NCBI RefSeq assembly: GCF_018143015.1
Contig: NC_054755.1
Span: forward strand, 14,974,778-15,038,777
From: Lytechinus variegatus
Taxonomy: Eukaryota > Echinodermata > Echinoidea > Temnopleuroida > Toxopneustidae
Reading direction: 5' to 3'
Length of the DNA: 64,000 nt
Below are positions 47,861 through 58,463 of the stretch, one piece after another (the stretch's first letter is position 1; each line of letters opens with the position of its first letter). The notes beneath the pieces are model-generated. The model was given only the letters and a program-made list of their open reading frames with translations. It was not told the DNA's origin and made no database searches. The position numbers were made by a program, and so were the translations under genes.

Positions 47861-48302
47861 CCTCCCTTTCTTTAAAGAGGTTTATATACACATATATAAT
47901 ACTTCTTAAACTACAGAGTGACAGGGTGGACTACCTGTACACTTACAACAGTACTAGGGGATTATTCTGCCCCTTAAAGCTGGAGTACTGTCGCTGTCAA
48001 ATATTTTAACATGCAACATTACAGTTCATATATATTTCATTTTTGCTGTTTGTATGATGCGACAATTCGTTGAACCGGTAGAGACATCTGTTGAGTTGAG
48101 TTTTGTGATAGCGATAAATTCAATCCCGTATTGCTGATTAACTTTAACATGCAAATTTATATCATGCACATGCAATCATGCAGTTATCATGGGGTTGTAT
48201 TAGAGTTCAAACCATTTACAGTTTCAAAGTTATTTTTGAACTCATGTGGCTATTTACAAAACGAAACGCGAATGTTTTTCTGTTTAGTTCGCTTTCCTCT
48301 AT

Positions 48303-51300
48303 TTACAAGTTTAAGCGATCTGGCGGTTTAACGACTCGTCCGCTTCTGGTTGTTCGGGATGGTGACGAAGATGCGCGAACATCAGATGCTGGTTCCGCTT
48401 CTGCGCTGTCATCTAGCTCGAAGTCATCCTGTGTTGGTAATGGAATAGACTCGGCTTGGTGTCTGGGATCTGGCCTGAGGTGACGTCTGTTTCTGCGACG
48501 TATCTCGCCTGTGGCTGTTTGAATTTGGTATGATCTGTTATGATTATTGACAGATTTTATGATACCATGTTGTGACCAGGTATTAGTTTTCATGTCTTGG
48601 AGTATCACATGATCTCCAGGTTTTAGCTTTGGCAAGTCTTGAGCATGTTTATCGAATCGCTCTTTTTGTTTCACCTTCTGCTCATCCTTTCTTCCCCTCA
48701 CAGATTTAGTATCAATCTGTTGGTTATTGAGCAAAGTGTCAAGCATGGGAAGGTTTGACCTAATCTGACGATTGTACAGAAGTTCTGCTGGAGATTTTCC
48801 GCATGCTATTGGTGAACTTCGATAGACTTGTAAAGCTCTGTGGATATCTTGTCCACTGTGTTGTGACTTCAGTATGAGATTTTTGACAATCTTCACAGCA
48901 TTTTCTGCGAGGCCATTTGATTGTGGATAATGTGGACTTGATGTGGTATGGTGAAAATCCCATTCTTTTGCAAAGCTTTTGAATTCTTGGCTTGCAAATT
49001 GAGGACCATTATCCGACATCAGTTCACATGGTGTACCGTGACGAGCAAATATTGCTTTCATGTGATTAATCACGGCCTTGCTTGTAGTTGAAGTCAGTGT
49101 ACATACTTCAATGAATTGTGAGTAGTAGTCGACGACGACCATATATTCTCTTTTGTTCAAAGTGAATAGATCTACGGCAATTTTTTCCCAAGGACGATTA
49201 GGCACTGCATGAGGATTTAGGCTTTCAGCCTGTTGTTTTGGTTTGTACATTAGGCATGAAGTACAATTTTGGACCATTTCAGTGATGTCTGCATTGATTC
49301 TTGGCCAATAGATTACTTCCCTAGCACGTTTCTTACATTTCTCAATGCCTAAGTGACCTTCGTGTACTTGGTTTAGTATGTATTGTCTCATGGAAGTTGG
49401 AATTACTATTTTAGAACCTTTGAATATGATTCCATCTGCTTCAGAGAGTTCACTTCGAATGTTCCAGTACTGTTTTATTCTAGCTGGACATTGTTGCTTA
49501 CTTTCCGGCCAACCATTTCTGATGGTGGCTAGCAACTCTTGAAGCTCTACATCTTTTTTGGTCTCTTCAACAATTTCTTGTCTTTTGTTTGATGTTACTG
49601 GCATTGCTTGTACTATCATATCTACATAGACTCTGATATCTTCTTCAGTTTCGACATTCAATTCTGCTTTTGGATCTACTGCTCGTGACAGTGTATCGGC
49701 AGTGAACATGTACTTTCCAGGTGTATATGACACTTTGAGATCATATCTCTGTACTCTGATTAGTAATCTTTGAATGCGTAAAGGACAATCTGCCAATGAC
49801 TTAACAAACAATGGGATAAGTGGCTTGTGATCTGTTTCAACTTCTATCTTTTGACCATAGATATATTGATGAAATTTTTCACATCCGTAAGTGATAGCTA
49901 AGAGTTCTTTTTCTATCTGAGCGTAACGTGTTTCTGCATCAGTCATAGCTCTTGATGCGTAAGCTATTGGATGCCAATTTTGTTCATGTTGTTGTAGGAG
50001 AACTGCTCCTAGTCCATTTTTTGAAGCGTCAGCTGATATCTTTGTGGGTTTTGTGCAGTCATAGAAATGAAGCACTGGTTGACTCATTAGAGCTTCTTTC
50101 AGTTCGCACCATGCTTTTTCTTGTTCATTTTCCCACATCCACTCTACTTTCTTGTCAAGCAAAATACGTAGAGGTGCTGACCTTGTTGATAGGTTTGGAA
50201 TGAATTTTGCTTGGTAATTTATCATCCCCAAGAACCTTTGTATGTCCTGTTTACAGGTTGGTCTTGCCATGTTTCTGATGGCAGCCACCTTTTTAGGATC
50301 TGGTCTGACTCCATCTTGGCTGATCAAGTCACCAATGAAAGTCATCTGGTTCACATTGAACTCACACTTGTCTCGATTGAGTTTCAGGTTTGATTTTTGT
50401 GCGATGTCTAGAACTTTTCTCAGACGATCGTCATGCTCTTCTTGAGTGCTTCCCCATACCACTATGTCATCCATCATGGTATTGACACCAGGTATATCTA
50501 CGAACAAGTTATGTATTATCTTGTGAAATACTTCAGGAGCACTGCAGATACCAAAAGGTAGTCTCAAGAATCTATATCTTCCGTACGGAGTGATAAATGT
50601 ACAAAGCTTGGAACTATCTTCATCTAGTTGGATTTGCCAAAAACCACTTGATGCATCTAATTTACTGAAATACTTGGCTCCAGCAAACTGAGAGGTTATT
50701 TCAGCTCTAGAAGGCAATTTATAGTGTTCTCGTTTGATTGCTCGATTAAGATCACGTGGATCTAGACAGACTCTGAGTTGACCATTCTTTTTCTTGACTA
50801 CAACAAGAGAAGACACCCAATCTGTCGGTTCATCAACCTGTTTGATTACATCCATGTTTTCCATCTTATCTAGTTCCTCTTTTAGTTTCTTTTGAAGTGG
50901 AAATGGAACTTTGCGACATGCATGTTGAACTGGTTGTGCGTTGTCTTTCAATGTAACGTGATGTTTGCCTGGAAGACATCCTAATCCTACAAATACATTG
51001 TCATAATCTTGCACTACAGTTTTGCCTGTTTTTATCTCTGTTTGTTTATCAACATGATAGACGCGTTTTACTAGATACAAGTCTTCACTCGTTCTGAGAC
51101 CTAGCAATGGTTGACGATTTCCAGGAATGATGAAACATTGAACACTGTGTTTAACTCCTTTGTACTCCATTTGGACATAACAACGACCTTTTACTGGAAT
51201 GTTAGTCTCATAGTAACCTGTTAACTTCACTTTGGCTTTTTGTAGTTTTGGTTTTGGTTTCAATTTGTGATAGATTGTTTCAGGGAGAGTGTTAGCTTGA

Positions 51301-52217
51301 GCTCCAGTATCTATCTTGAACTCAACTAGCTCATTATTGACTCTCAAATTGACTTTCCACTCTTCTTTTGATTCATGTTCCTGTGAATCAACTGAACAAA
51401 TCATGAAACCATCTGAATCTACCTTTAAGTGTTGCAATTCATTGACTTTTGCTACTGGGGTACGACAACACTTAGCAAAATGATTTTGCTTACCGCACTT
51501 TTTACATGTTTTACCTTGTGCAGGACATTTTTCTTTGGTATGTCTATTACCACATCTTGTACATGTTTTATTGTTAGTACGATCTTGAGGTTTTGTTTGT
51601 CTTGTTTGGTTTGACTTTTTACCAGAAGATTTCTTATTCTTGCTGAGAGAATCAACCGGAATTGAGGCATTTTTCCCGGTGGAACTCAACGCTTGGGCCT
51701 GCGTTCGAGTTTGTTCAGCAACCCGACAAACTTGCAACGTTTTATCCAATGTGAGATCATCTAGCCTCAACAAATGCTCTCTTAGACCATCATCTAAGAT
51801 ACCACAGATAATTCTGTCCCGTATAAGACTATCTTTCAACGAAGAAAACTCACACGACTTTGCACGACTTCGCAATTCAGTTGCATACTGATCAACACTC
51901 TCATGCTCTAATTGTGATCTTGTGAAAAATCTATGTCTCTCATACGTTAGATTACGTTTTGGCATGCAATATTCCTCAAATTTGTCCAACACTTTCTCAA
52001 GCTTCATGCTCTCATCCTCGGCAAATACAAATGTATTATACAATTCCAAGGCAGCATCACCTATTACGTGTAGAAGCATTGATGTTTGTGACTTGTCATC
52101 TTTTTCTGACATTCCTGAGGCAACATTGTATAGAGTGAATTTTTGTTTAAATCTTTTCCAATTCTCGGAAATATTTCCCTTTAAGTCAAGTGGAGGAGGT
52201 TGACTTAGATTTGTCAT
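48303..52217 (-). CDS. Gag-pol polyprotein of the Ty3/gypsy element
   Basis: A single 1304-codon frame. Order: gag-like N-terminus (to about 210), two zinc knuckles (CTRCGNRHTKEKC and CKKCGKQNHFAKC, 219-251), aspartic protease (IDTGAQANTLP, about 302-312), reverse transcriptase (about 450-620, LPFGICSAPEVF and MDDIVVWG), RNase H (about 730-815, SADASKNGLGAVLL and ETDHKPLIPL), integrase zinc-binding region (HEGHLGIEKC..CTSC, about 985-1030) and integrase core (VDLFTL..MSDNGPQFAS..NGLAENAVK, about 1045-1170), then a basic C-terminal region. No chromodomain is seen. Gag and pol are fused in one frame. The protein belongs to a mobile element, not to the host. Confidence 0.9.
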   Translation of the reverse strand: MTNLSQPPPLDLKGNISENWKRFKQKFTLYNVASGMSEKDDKSQTSMLLHVIGDAALELYNTFVFAEDESMKLEKVLDKFEEYCMPKRNLTYERHRFFTRSQLEHESVDQYATELRSRAKSCEFSSLKDSLIRDRIICGILDDGLREHLLRLDDLTLDKTLQVCRVAEQTRTQAQALSSTGKNASIPVDSLSKNKKSSGKKSNQTRQTKPQDRTNNKTCTRCGNRHTKEKCPAQGKTCKKCGKQNHFAKCCRTPVAKVNELQHLKVDSDGFMICSVDSQEHESKEEWKVNLRVNNELVEFKIDTGAQANTLPETIYHKLKPKPKLQKAKVKLTGYYETNIPVKGRCYVQMEYKGVKHSVQCFIIPGNRQPLLGLRTSEDLYLVKRVYHVDKQTEIKTGKTVVQDYDNVFVGLGCLPGKHHVTLKDNAQPVQHACRKVPFPLQKKLKEELDKMENMDVIKQVDEPTDWVSSLVVVKKKNGQLRVCLDPRDLNRAIKREHYKLPSRAEITSQFAGAKYFSKLDASSGFWQIQLDEDSSKLCTFITPYGRYRFLRLPFGICSAPEVFHKIIHNLFVDIPGVNTMMDDIVVWGSTQEEHDDRLRKVLDIAQKSNLKLNRDKCEFNVNQMTFIGDLISQDGVRPDPKKVAAIRNMARPTCKQDIQRFLGMINYQAKFIPNLSTRSAPLRILLDKKVEWMWENEQEKAWCELKEALMSQPVLHFYDCTKPTKISADASKNGLGAVLLQQHEQNWHPIAYASRAMTDAETRYAQIEKELLAITYGCEKFHQYIYGQKIEVETDHKPLIPLFVKSLADCPLRIQRLLIRVQRYDLKVSYTPGKYMFTADTLSRAVDPKAELNVETEEDIRVYVDMIVQAMPVTSNKRQEIVEETKKDVELQELLATIRNGWPESKQQCPARIKQYWNIRSELSEADGIIFKGSKIVIPTSMRQYILNQVHEGHLGIEKCKKRAREVIYWPRINADITEMVQNCTSCLMYKPKQQAESLNPHAVPNRPWEKIAVDLFTLNKREYMVVVDYYSQFIEVCTLTSTTSKAVINHMKAIFARHGTPCELMSDNGPQFASQEFKSFAKEWDFHHTTSSPHYPQSNGLAENAVKIVKNLILKSQHSGQDIHRALQVYRSSPIACGKSPAELLYNRQIRSNLPMLDTLLNNQQIDTKSVRGRKDEQKVKQKERFDKHAQDLPKLKPGDHVILQDMKTNTWSQHGIIKSVNNHNRSYQIQTATGEIRRRNRRHLRPDPRHQAESIPLPTQDDFELDDSAEAEPASDVRASSSPSRTTRSGRVVKPPDRLNL

Positions 52218-52705
52218 GTTGTCTGTTGTTGTCTTTGTTTCTGTGTATCGTTAATGTTAGTAACTTTGTCTTACTTTTTAGTTTAGTAACTTTAACATAC
52301 CAATATCACTTGTGCATATACTCATGAACAGTATAATAATTAGCAAGTATTTGTATCTTTCCAACAATTATGTTTGCTCAATTATTACTACTCTCACTGA
52401 GATAGAATGTTCATGTCCCATAAACGTCACGCTAACTGTCCGTCATACTGAAATTTGGCCAGGCACATTCATGCACTCCAAATCCATACAACGACATAGC
52501 CAACTTCTATGGACATAACATCACACATATAGCAATGGTCATTCACTGATACACATGAATACAATAAGCTCTTTGTCTTTCACCATCTCTCTCCTCACGG
52601 GGGCTAGGGAGAAAATGGAATGAACTGGCCTGATTTCAATGATTCCTCCATCTCAAAGCTCGGTGGGTTACTCAGCATAATAATGCAGGATCTGACACCA
52701 TGGTT

Positions 52706-52905
52706 GGAACTTAGATTATATAAATCAAAAGTCCAGTAGGCAGTTCTTTAAACGTATATACAACAGACATTTATTAGTTGAGATGCAACAACAATGATCA
52801 CTACTGCGTCATCTTGGTAGCAGCCATAACTTTCTCTATGCAAGTGGTCACGGGTAATAACAAAGTATAGTCTACGCTTGCAGACCTTTATCAGTTATCA
52901 CCACA
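52706..52905 (-). repeat. 5' LTR of the Ty3/gypsy element
   Basis: Partner of 47661-47860. In the sense direction it is followed by a TGGTGTCAGATCC word that fits a tRNA primer-binding site, and then by the leader of gag-pol. Confidence 0.85.
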
Positions 52906-52959
52906 GATTCCATCGTGACGAGTGAACAAGTGAGCACAAAAATAATCCCATTCCATTCA

Positions 52960-53110
52960 ATTGCTTCTTCTTTCTTTCCTCTTTCCGTCCTCTTTTCCCT
53001 CCCCTCCCTTTTTTTCAATTTTTCCTTTTCCCCCTTTCCTCTCTTTTCTCCCCCTTGCTTTCATTTGCTCTGTCTTCCTTTCCCTCATTCACTTTCTTCA
53101 AATTTCTTCA
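52960..53110 (+). repeat. Pyrimidine-rich low-complexity tract
   Basis: C/T-rich run (cttcttctttctttcctctttccg and so on) just outside the gypsy element. Open frames here are compositional. Confidence 0.65.
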
Positions 53111-53377
53111 TTCGTTTTGCTTTAATTACGTGTTTTGGGTTTTTGGTAGATCGGTTGATGTTAATACTGAAACCCTGCGAGGGAGACGGCCACTGAACCC
53201 CCCTTCCGAGGGGTGGGGGGAACAAGATCAACTTGCGGTGTTCAGCAATATGACAATATTTTACTTTTAATCAGAACATTGAAATTATAATGCACCATAA
53301 TTTACGCCATGACAACACTTTTTTTCATATAATATGGTAACCTGAAGGGTTTTGGTACTGAAGAGGATACATACAGG

Positions 53378-53682
53378 GCATTGGCGGCGGAAGCCAAAAA
53401 ATTTAGAGGGAGTCAACTTGAAATTTTGGGATGGACACAGGTAAAAAATTGGACAAGCCCCCCCCCCCCTCCAAAAAAAGGTTTATCAACCTAGATTTTA
53501 GGAGTGGTTATTAACCAAAATTTTTTGACAAGCAAAAAAAAAAAAAAAGGTCATCAACCAATTTAGGGGGGGGGGGGACGCAGGAAACAAAATTGACAAG
53601 CAAAAAAAAAAGGTTATTAAAATAAATTTTAGGGGGGACCCCACCCCCCCCCCACCTCCGCCGCCTATGATCCAGGGTACAA
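53378..53682. repeat. MITE-like repeat, GGCGGCGGAAGCC/CCTCCGCCGCC ends, with G and C runs
   Basis: GGGCATTGGCGGCGGAAGCC at the left and CACCTCCGCCGCCTATGATCC at the right are inverted. Inside are tandem lines of acaagcaaaaaaaaaaggt..atcaac..aatttaggggggggg. Confidence 0.55.
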
Positions 53683-53860
53683 AAAAGAGGATAAAGGAAT
53701 AGTTAATACATAATTAATTAACCTGATATAGAAAACGTTAAAAGGATTCAAATTCAAGACCAAAGCCAACTTATAATGATGATGCACATCATTTGATGTA
53801 GCGCCATATCTGTGGGAGACATTAAACGCGCATTTTGGAGGAGCCAGCTAACCAATCTTA

Positions 53861-54300
53861 TACCGTGTTTACACTTAATCGGCGTTTGAATCGGCTAGCG
53901 GTTCAGAACAGCGAGCCGATGCAGCATCGGATTTTTCATAGCGTGTAAACGCGAGTAACTTGAATCGGCTCGCGGTTCAGAACCGGCAATTTGCACCACC
54001 AAAGTAGTAAGTTCTGAACCGCGAGCCGATGCAGAATCGGCTTATTTACTACGTGTAAACAGAAAGCCGATTCTGCATCGGCAATTTGAGCGCATTTCAT
54101 TTACTTTACCATTGTGACTTAATTGTAAGCGCACTGATCCAGTGTTGTCTTTATTATTGTTGGTGTGCGTATTTTCAGGTTTTTGTATCGGCTTGCGGTT
54201 CTGAACCGCGAGCTGTAACAACGTGTAAACGCAATCCAAAAGCCGATTCTGCACCGGCTCGCGGTTCTGAACCAAAAGCCGATTAAGTGTAATCACGGTA
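53861..54300. mobile_element. TIR element filled with AATCGGC/GGTTCTGAACCGCGAGC words
   Basis: Starts TACCGTGTTTACACTTAATC and ends GATTAAGTGTAATCACGGTA. The interior repeats TCGGCTCGCGGTTCAGAACC, GAACCGCGAGCCGATGCAG and variants about eight times in both orientations. No coding capacity. Confidence 0.65.
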
Positions 54301-54632
54301 TTGGTCGCCTAGAAGGGCGCGCACACAATACTGTGACCCGCAGGTCTCCCCTCCTGTTATTGGGAATGCAGGTGGATCACTTCACCGGGGTTTTCCCCTA
54401 CTCTTAATCGAATAGTGCAGTTGGTTCTTAACATGCAAAGGTGGTGACTCTCCTCTACACGGGGCCTCCATTTAACGTCCTATCCGAGGGACGGAGTGTT
54501 TATACTGTAACATAGCCTGCATTTATGAAACAGGGGAGAAACGTTTACACACAACGCTCTGGCTTCTGCCATCCGCCCGGGGTGGACTCGGATCCACGAT
54601 CTTTGGTTCGACAGGCAGACATTACACAATGG
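54301..54632 (-). repeat. tRNA-derived SINE
   Basis: Reading the minus strand from about 54632: a CCATTGTGTAATGTCTGCCT A-box-like region, then GTCGAACCAAAGATCGTGGA and TCCGAGTCCA, a degenerate B box, then a non-tRNA body to about 54301. The tRNA-like part has decayed arms and is followed by a SINE body, so it is not a tRNA gene. Confidence 0.5.
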
Positions 54633-54892
54633 CGGATCGGGGGGGGGGGAGGTGGCAAATCCAGTCCGTGCCCCCCCCCCCTTGAGAGACATATCTAAAT
54701 TTTCTAATGTAAATATGCCTTTTTTACAAAAGTGTGCCCTCCTTTTTGAAAGTTACAGCTATTATGTATATATTGTTTTGCTGGTCAAATTTTATGAGGA
54801 CGAAATAACAATTTTTGTGTGAAAACCTTTTTTTCGGGAAGGGGGGTTGTGAGAGTGCCCCACCCTTTGAAAAATCCTGGATGCGCCCCTAT
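54632..54892. repeat. MITE-like repeat with GGCGGATC/GGATGCGCCCCTA ends
   Basis: ATGGCGGATCGGGGGGGGGG at the left and AAAATCCTGGATGCGCCCCTA at the right, G and C runs inside each end; inserted at the head of the SINE just before it. Confidence 0.55.
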
Positions 54893-55457
54893 ATAGATTA
54901 TAAATAAAGTAATAACCATCACGAGAGATACAAGATCGAAAGTCTAATAGTTTTTTTCCCCAAATTTTTTTTTCAAGTCCAAAAATTCTCAACGAAAACA
55001 TATCGGCTGCACCGAGACATAGTGAATGACAAGTTAGTTGCATGGACTTCATGGACTTGGAAACGCTAAGACCACTGCACACAAATATACGCTTGGTCTG
55101 CGACCCAATTTAGAACAAAACGTATTAAAATTTGACGTGAATATTGAATATCTCACTGGAACATGGGCAAAAAGCGAATTGAATATCTAGTCGTAATGAA
55201 GTCCGAGCAATCGTACGATCGATTTAAAACTACTTTGGCCTTTACTCCAAAATAAAGGAATGCAACCACCCTAAGTATTCTTAGTATTCAGTTTATTTGA
55301 GATTCAAATAAAAGACACACATTCAGAAAATAAGCAAATGCGATTTGTTCCCAAACCGGACCAATTCAATTCACCAATCCGGATTAGTCTAGATAATGAA
55401 ACGTCATTTGGACGTCACAATGCATATAGCAGAAGCGCGCGTGTCCACAACAGTAAA

Positions 55458-56043
55458 GGGATGGTCCAGGCTGAAAATATTTATATCTTAATACATAGAG
55501 TAGAGTTCACTGAGCAAAATTCCGAAAATTTCATCGAAATCGGATAACAAATAGTAAAGTTATTGAAGTTCAAACTTTGGTAATAATTTGTGAAACAGTC
55601 GTCATGAATATTCTTTAGGTGGGCTAATGATGTCACATCCCCACTTTCTGTTTTCTTATGTTATTACATAAAATCATATTTTTGTTATTATTTCATACTT
55701 GTGTGAATGATATGTCTCCCGTAAAATGAAATAAGTTGCAGCAATAAATATCTAATGCACTATATCAGTTGTCAATACAATTTTTCTTGTTCTTGGAGAA
55801 AAAAAAATTGAATAAAACTAATTTCATATAATAAAATTAAAAAAAGAACAAGTGGAGGTGTGACATCATCAGCCCACCTAATGAATATTCATGACGACTG
55901 TTTTCTCAATATATTGCTTAAGCTTAAAATTCAATAACTTTGTTATTTGATACCCGATTTTGATTAAATTTCCGGCATTTTGCTCAGTGAATTCTACTCT
56001 ATTTATTAAGCTATGAATACTTTCAGTCCGGACCATCCCTTCA
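55458..56043. repeat. 0.59-kb AT-rich inverted-repeat element
   Basis: AAGGGATGGTCCAGGCTGAAA and TTTCAGTCCGGACCATCCCTT ends. The arms share tagagttcactgagcaaaatt/attttgctcagtgaattctac and cgtcatgaatattctttaggtggg/cccacctaatgaatattcatgacg. A related half copy is at 1-225. Confidence 0.7.
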
Positions 56044-56323
56044 AGTAGGAGCACTATCCCACGCCATCATCATTTCAAGTACGGTTTGTGTCGTGGCTGG
56101 TGTTTGTGTTGTCACAACTAACGCCAGACCGTTGCATAAAACTTTTGCCCTAAACAACTATGGAAAATGTACAAAAACTATGGCAAACAAAATTATGCCA
56201 TGTGGACCTTTCTTACTCGCTAAATTATCCCCAGTGAACATTTCATTGTTAATATCATCTTCCTCAAGAAAGGATCAATTAAAGTCACACTTAACTTTCG
56301 AACAGCTTGATGAAGCGACCCCA

Positions 56324-56553
56324 GGGGCCCATTTCACATAGAATTACAATTATTGTAACTTTACCATTATCAATCATTTAGATTTAGATTTATTCATTTT
56401 CCGTTCACCAAGCACAACAAAATCAAACAATACTTAGTCAAATTTAAAGTACAACAACAATCAGAATAATGGTAACTACTGAGCCCTGTTGTGATGGTAG
56501 TTGCCATAATTGTATGCAATGTTACAACAGTTGTAACTCTTTATAAAACAGGA
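56324..56553. repeat. Foldback element (GGGGCCCATTTCACA) with internal insertion
   Basis: GGGGCCCATTTCACATAGAA..caattattgtaactttaccatt faces atggtagttgccataattg..gttacaacagttgtaactctttataaaacagg. About 90 bp of unrelated AT-rich text (56378-56468) splits it. Related to 30811-30969. Confidence 0.6.
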
Positions 56554-57134
56554 TTCAGATTTCAACACCGTACTTGAAATCACCCTATGAGCTACTCGGA
56601 GCCACACTGTGTCGTTATTATGTAGAGGAATGACGTTCAATGATGTCCTTATGACGTCATTTCACAAAGGAAAAAATAATGATAACGGAAATAACAATAA
56701 TACTAATAGTAAAGAACAATTTCCCAATTATATTAGGCGACTAGTAATTCTTAAGTAGTCATTAAAAAAAATCTTATTAATTCTATCTTAGGTCAAAATA
56801 TGGATCTCAGTTGCATCATTATATTAACTATAAGTAAAGTATACCATTTTCTTATTTCCGCGAAGTCAAATTTGACTAAGAAAATTGCCAGCTGGGATAT
56901 ATCCATATTTTGGGTGAAAGTAACTCTGATTTCGAATGAGTTTTACTCGGAATGGTATGGCATCAGCTGAAAAATTACTCTGGAAAAGGAGCCGCTTTGA
57001 CTCGAAACAGAGTTGACTTTTTTTACGCCATATCGATCCTATCAGATAAAATGTCGCATTAAAAGAAGAGCCGACGTACAAGGCCACTTGAAAATATTTC
57101 GTCTCTATTTTCAAGAGAGTCCGTGCTATAGGGG

Positions 57135-58463
57135 TCATCGCCATATTGACCAGTTTTCAAATTTGAAAAAGTTTCTAGTTTCTTCTCTGCTCATATCGAA
57201 TACTTTATTGTTTGGTGTTACCCTGCAACCTTTAAACCACGGGGAATCGTTAAGATATTTATAAGCTTTCACATCACGTTTATCCTGGAGATGGGGTAGT
57301 GCCTTACAAAAGATTGTAGGTCGCGTTGGGAAGGTGAGGACCACTTCTCCTTTAGTACGCCAGTCATAAAATTTACGATACGCTTCATCGTCTTTGTCGA
57401 GACGCTTCAGGAACGCTACAAAGTTGCCAACTGAGTCGAAGTCACTGAAGTGAATGTAGGAGTTAGGAGGTGCCACTGCCTCGTACGATTCTTTCTTGGA
57501 ACCAAGCACAATTGGCACCGTGCCATAAGACAGCGACTGCAGCCAAAACTTTTCGGTGATGTAGTCTTTGCACTCTGAATTGGGAATAGCGAAATAAAAC
57601 TTATAACGCGCCATGAGTTTGTTGCATTCGTCAGATCGTCTTGGGAGACACTCTTTCCGACCGCAGAGTCCGTAGTCCTCTAGCGGGAGAACGTCTCGCA
57701 TGCGCTTGATGAATTCAACACGTGGCCAGAATCCATGGCAGTTGCTTGACATCCACGATACCATTCCTTCCTTGCCCAGGAGTGGATCCGGGAGCCGACG
57801 TGTCTCCAAAGCTTGTTTGGAGCTCACATTGAGAGCATCTGGTGACTCATCAAACGACCGGTAGTAACCAAAAGGAACCACGATGTCCGAATCTAAATCA
57901 TAGGTCATTAAGAGATGATACTTAAGACGCATGACATCGAAATCTCGGGTCCACTTCAGGACACGCAATGGCGTTTCAGTGCTGAAGTATATCCACGTCT
58001 GACCTGGACTGGGCTCCCACTCCATCAGCCTCTTGAGTTGTTCTCTTCCTTCGCCTCGGAATTCGGTGGGAACCAGTCCAAAGACGATGACATCTTTCCC
58101 CTCAAGGTAGTCCACATTACCCCCTCTGGTGAGGACGATGTCGCAGTCATATCCCTCAGAAACACAATCGACATCTGCAGCGTCCAGGGGTTGATTACTC
58201 TTTTGAAAAAGGTCCATGTATCTATGCAGTTCCGGGATGTGGCGCATTTCTCTGTCGCTGCCAAATATGTGCACATGTTTCACACAACCCGCTTTGGCGA
58301 ACAGTGACTGGGAGACCGACTCCTCACCCTCGACAGGATCATTTTCAGATAGTGACATCTCTGCTTTTCTGTGACCGTAGTTACGCTGGAACGTAATCCT
58401 CCATCCTGCTAATATTCCGATGAAAGTCAAGATACCCAGGGCAATCGCCAGGATCAGAGATTT
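57135..58463 (-). CDS. Gene C exon 2: membrane anchor, stem and GT10 catalytic domain
   Basis: Acceptor CTTTTTTCAG before AAATCTCTG at 58463; phase 0. Open to the stop at 57135-57137. No ATG lies at the head of the exon (the frame begins KSLILAIALG), so an upstream exon must supply the start. Confidence 0.92.
   Translation of the reverse strand, partial: KSLILAIALGILTFIGILAGWRITFQRNYGHRKAEMSLSENDPVEGEESVSQSLFAKAGCVKHVHIFGSDREMRHIPELHRYMDLFQKSNQPLDAADVDCVSEGYDCDIVLTRGGNVDYLEGKDVIVFGLVPTEFRGEGREQLKRLMEWEPSPGQTWIYFSTETPLRVLKWTRDFDVMRLKYHLLMTYDLDSDIVVPFGYYRSFDESPDALNVSSKQALETRRLPDPLLGKEGMVSWMSSNCHGFWPRVEFIKRMRDVLPLEDYGLCGRKECLPRRSDECNKLMARYKFYFAIPNSECKDYITEKFWLQSLSYGTVPIVLGSKKESYEAVAPPNSYIHFSDFDSVGNFVAFLKRLDKDDEAYRKFYDWRTKGEVVLTFPTRPTIFCKALPHLQDKRDVKAYKYLNDSPWFKGCRVTPNNKVFDMSREETRNFFKFENWSIWR

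Larger units (their letters stand above)
47661..52905 (-). mobile_element. Ty3/gypsy LTR retrotransposon, structurally whole, young
   Basis: A 5.2-kb element on the minus strand with two 200-bp LTR cores (52706-52905 and 47661-47860), one gag-pol frame, a purine tract just inside the 3' LTR (47861-47885) and a TGG-starting primer-site-like word (TGGTGTCAGATCC) inside the 5' LTR. LTR cores start TGTGGTGATAAC. Only one difference is visible between them, so the insertion is recent. The pentamer GATTC occurs at 47643-47647 and directly outside the other LTR at 52906-52910 and may be the target duplication, but the exact LTR border on that side is uncertain. It appears whole. Domain order and text suggest the Mag-like/SURL branch known from sea urchins; that placement is tentative. 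Confidence 0.85.

Noticed and set aside
54540-54632. Second tRNA gene on the minus strand
   Set aside because: The B box is degenerate and the segment is fused to a repeat body; it is a SINE head.
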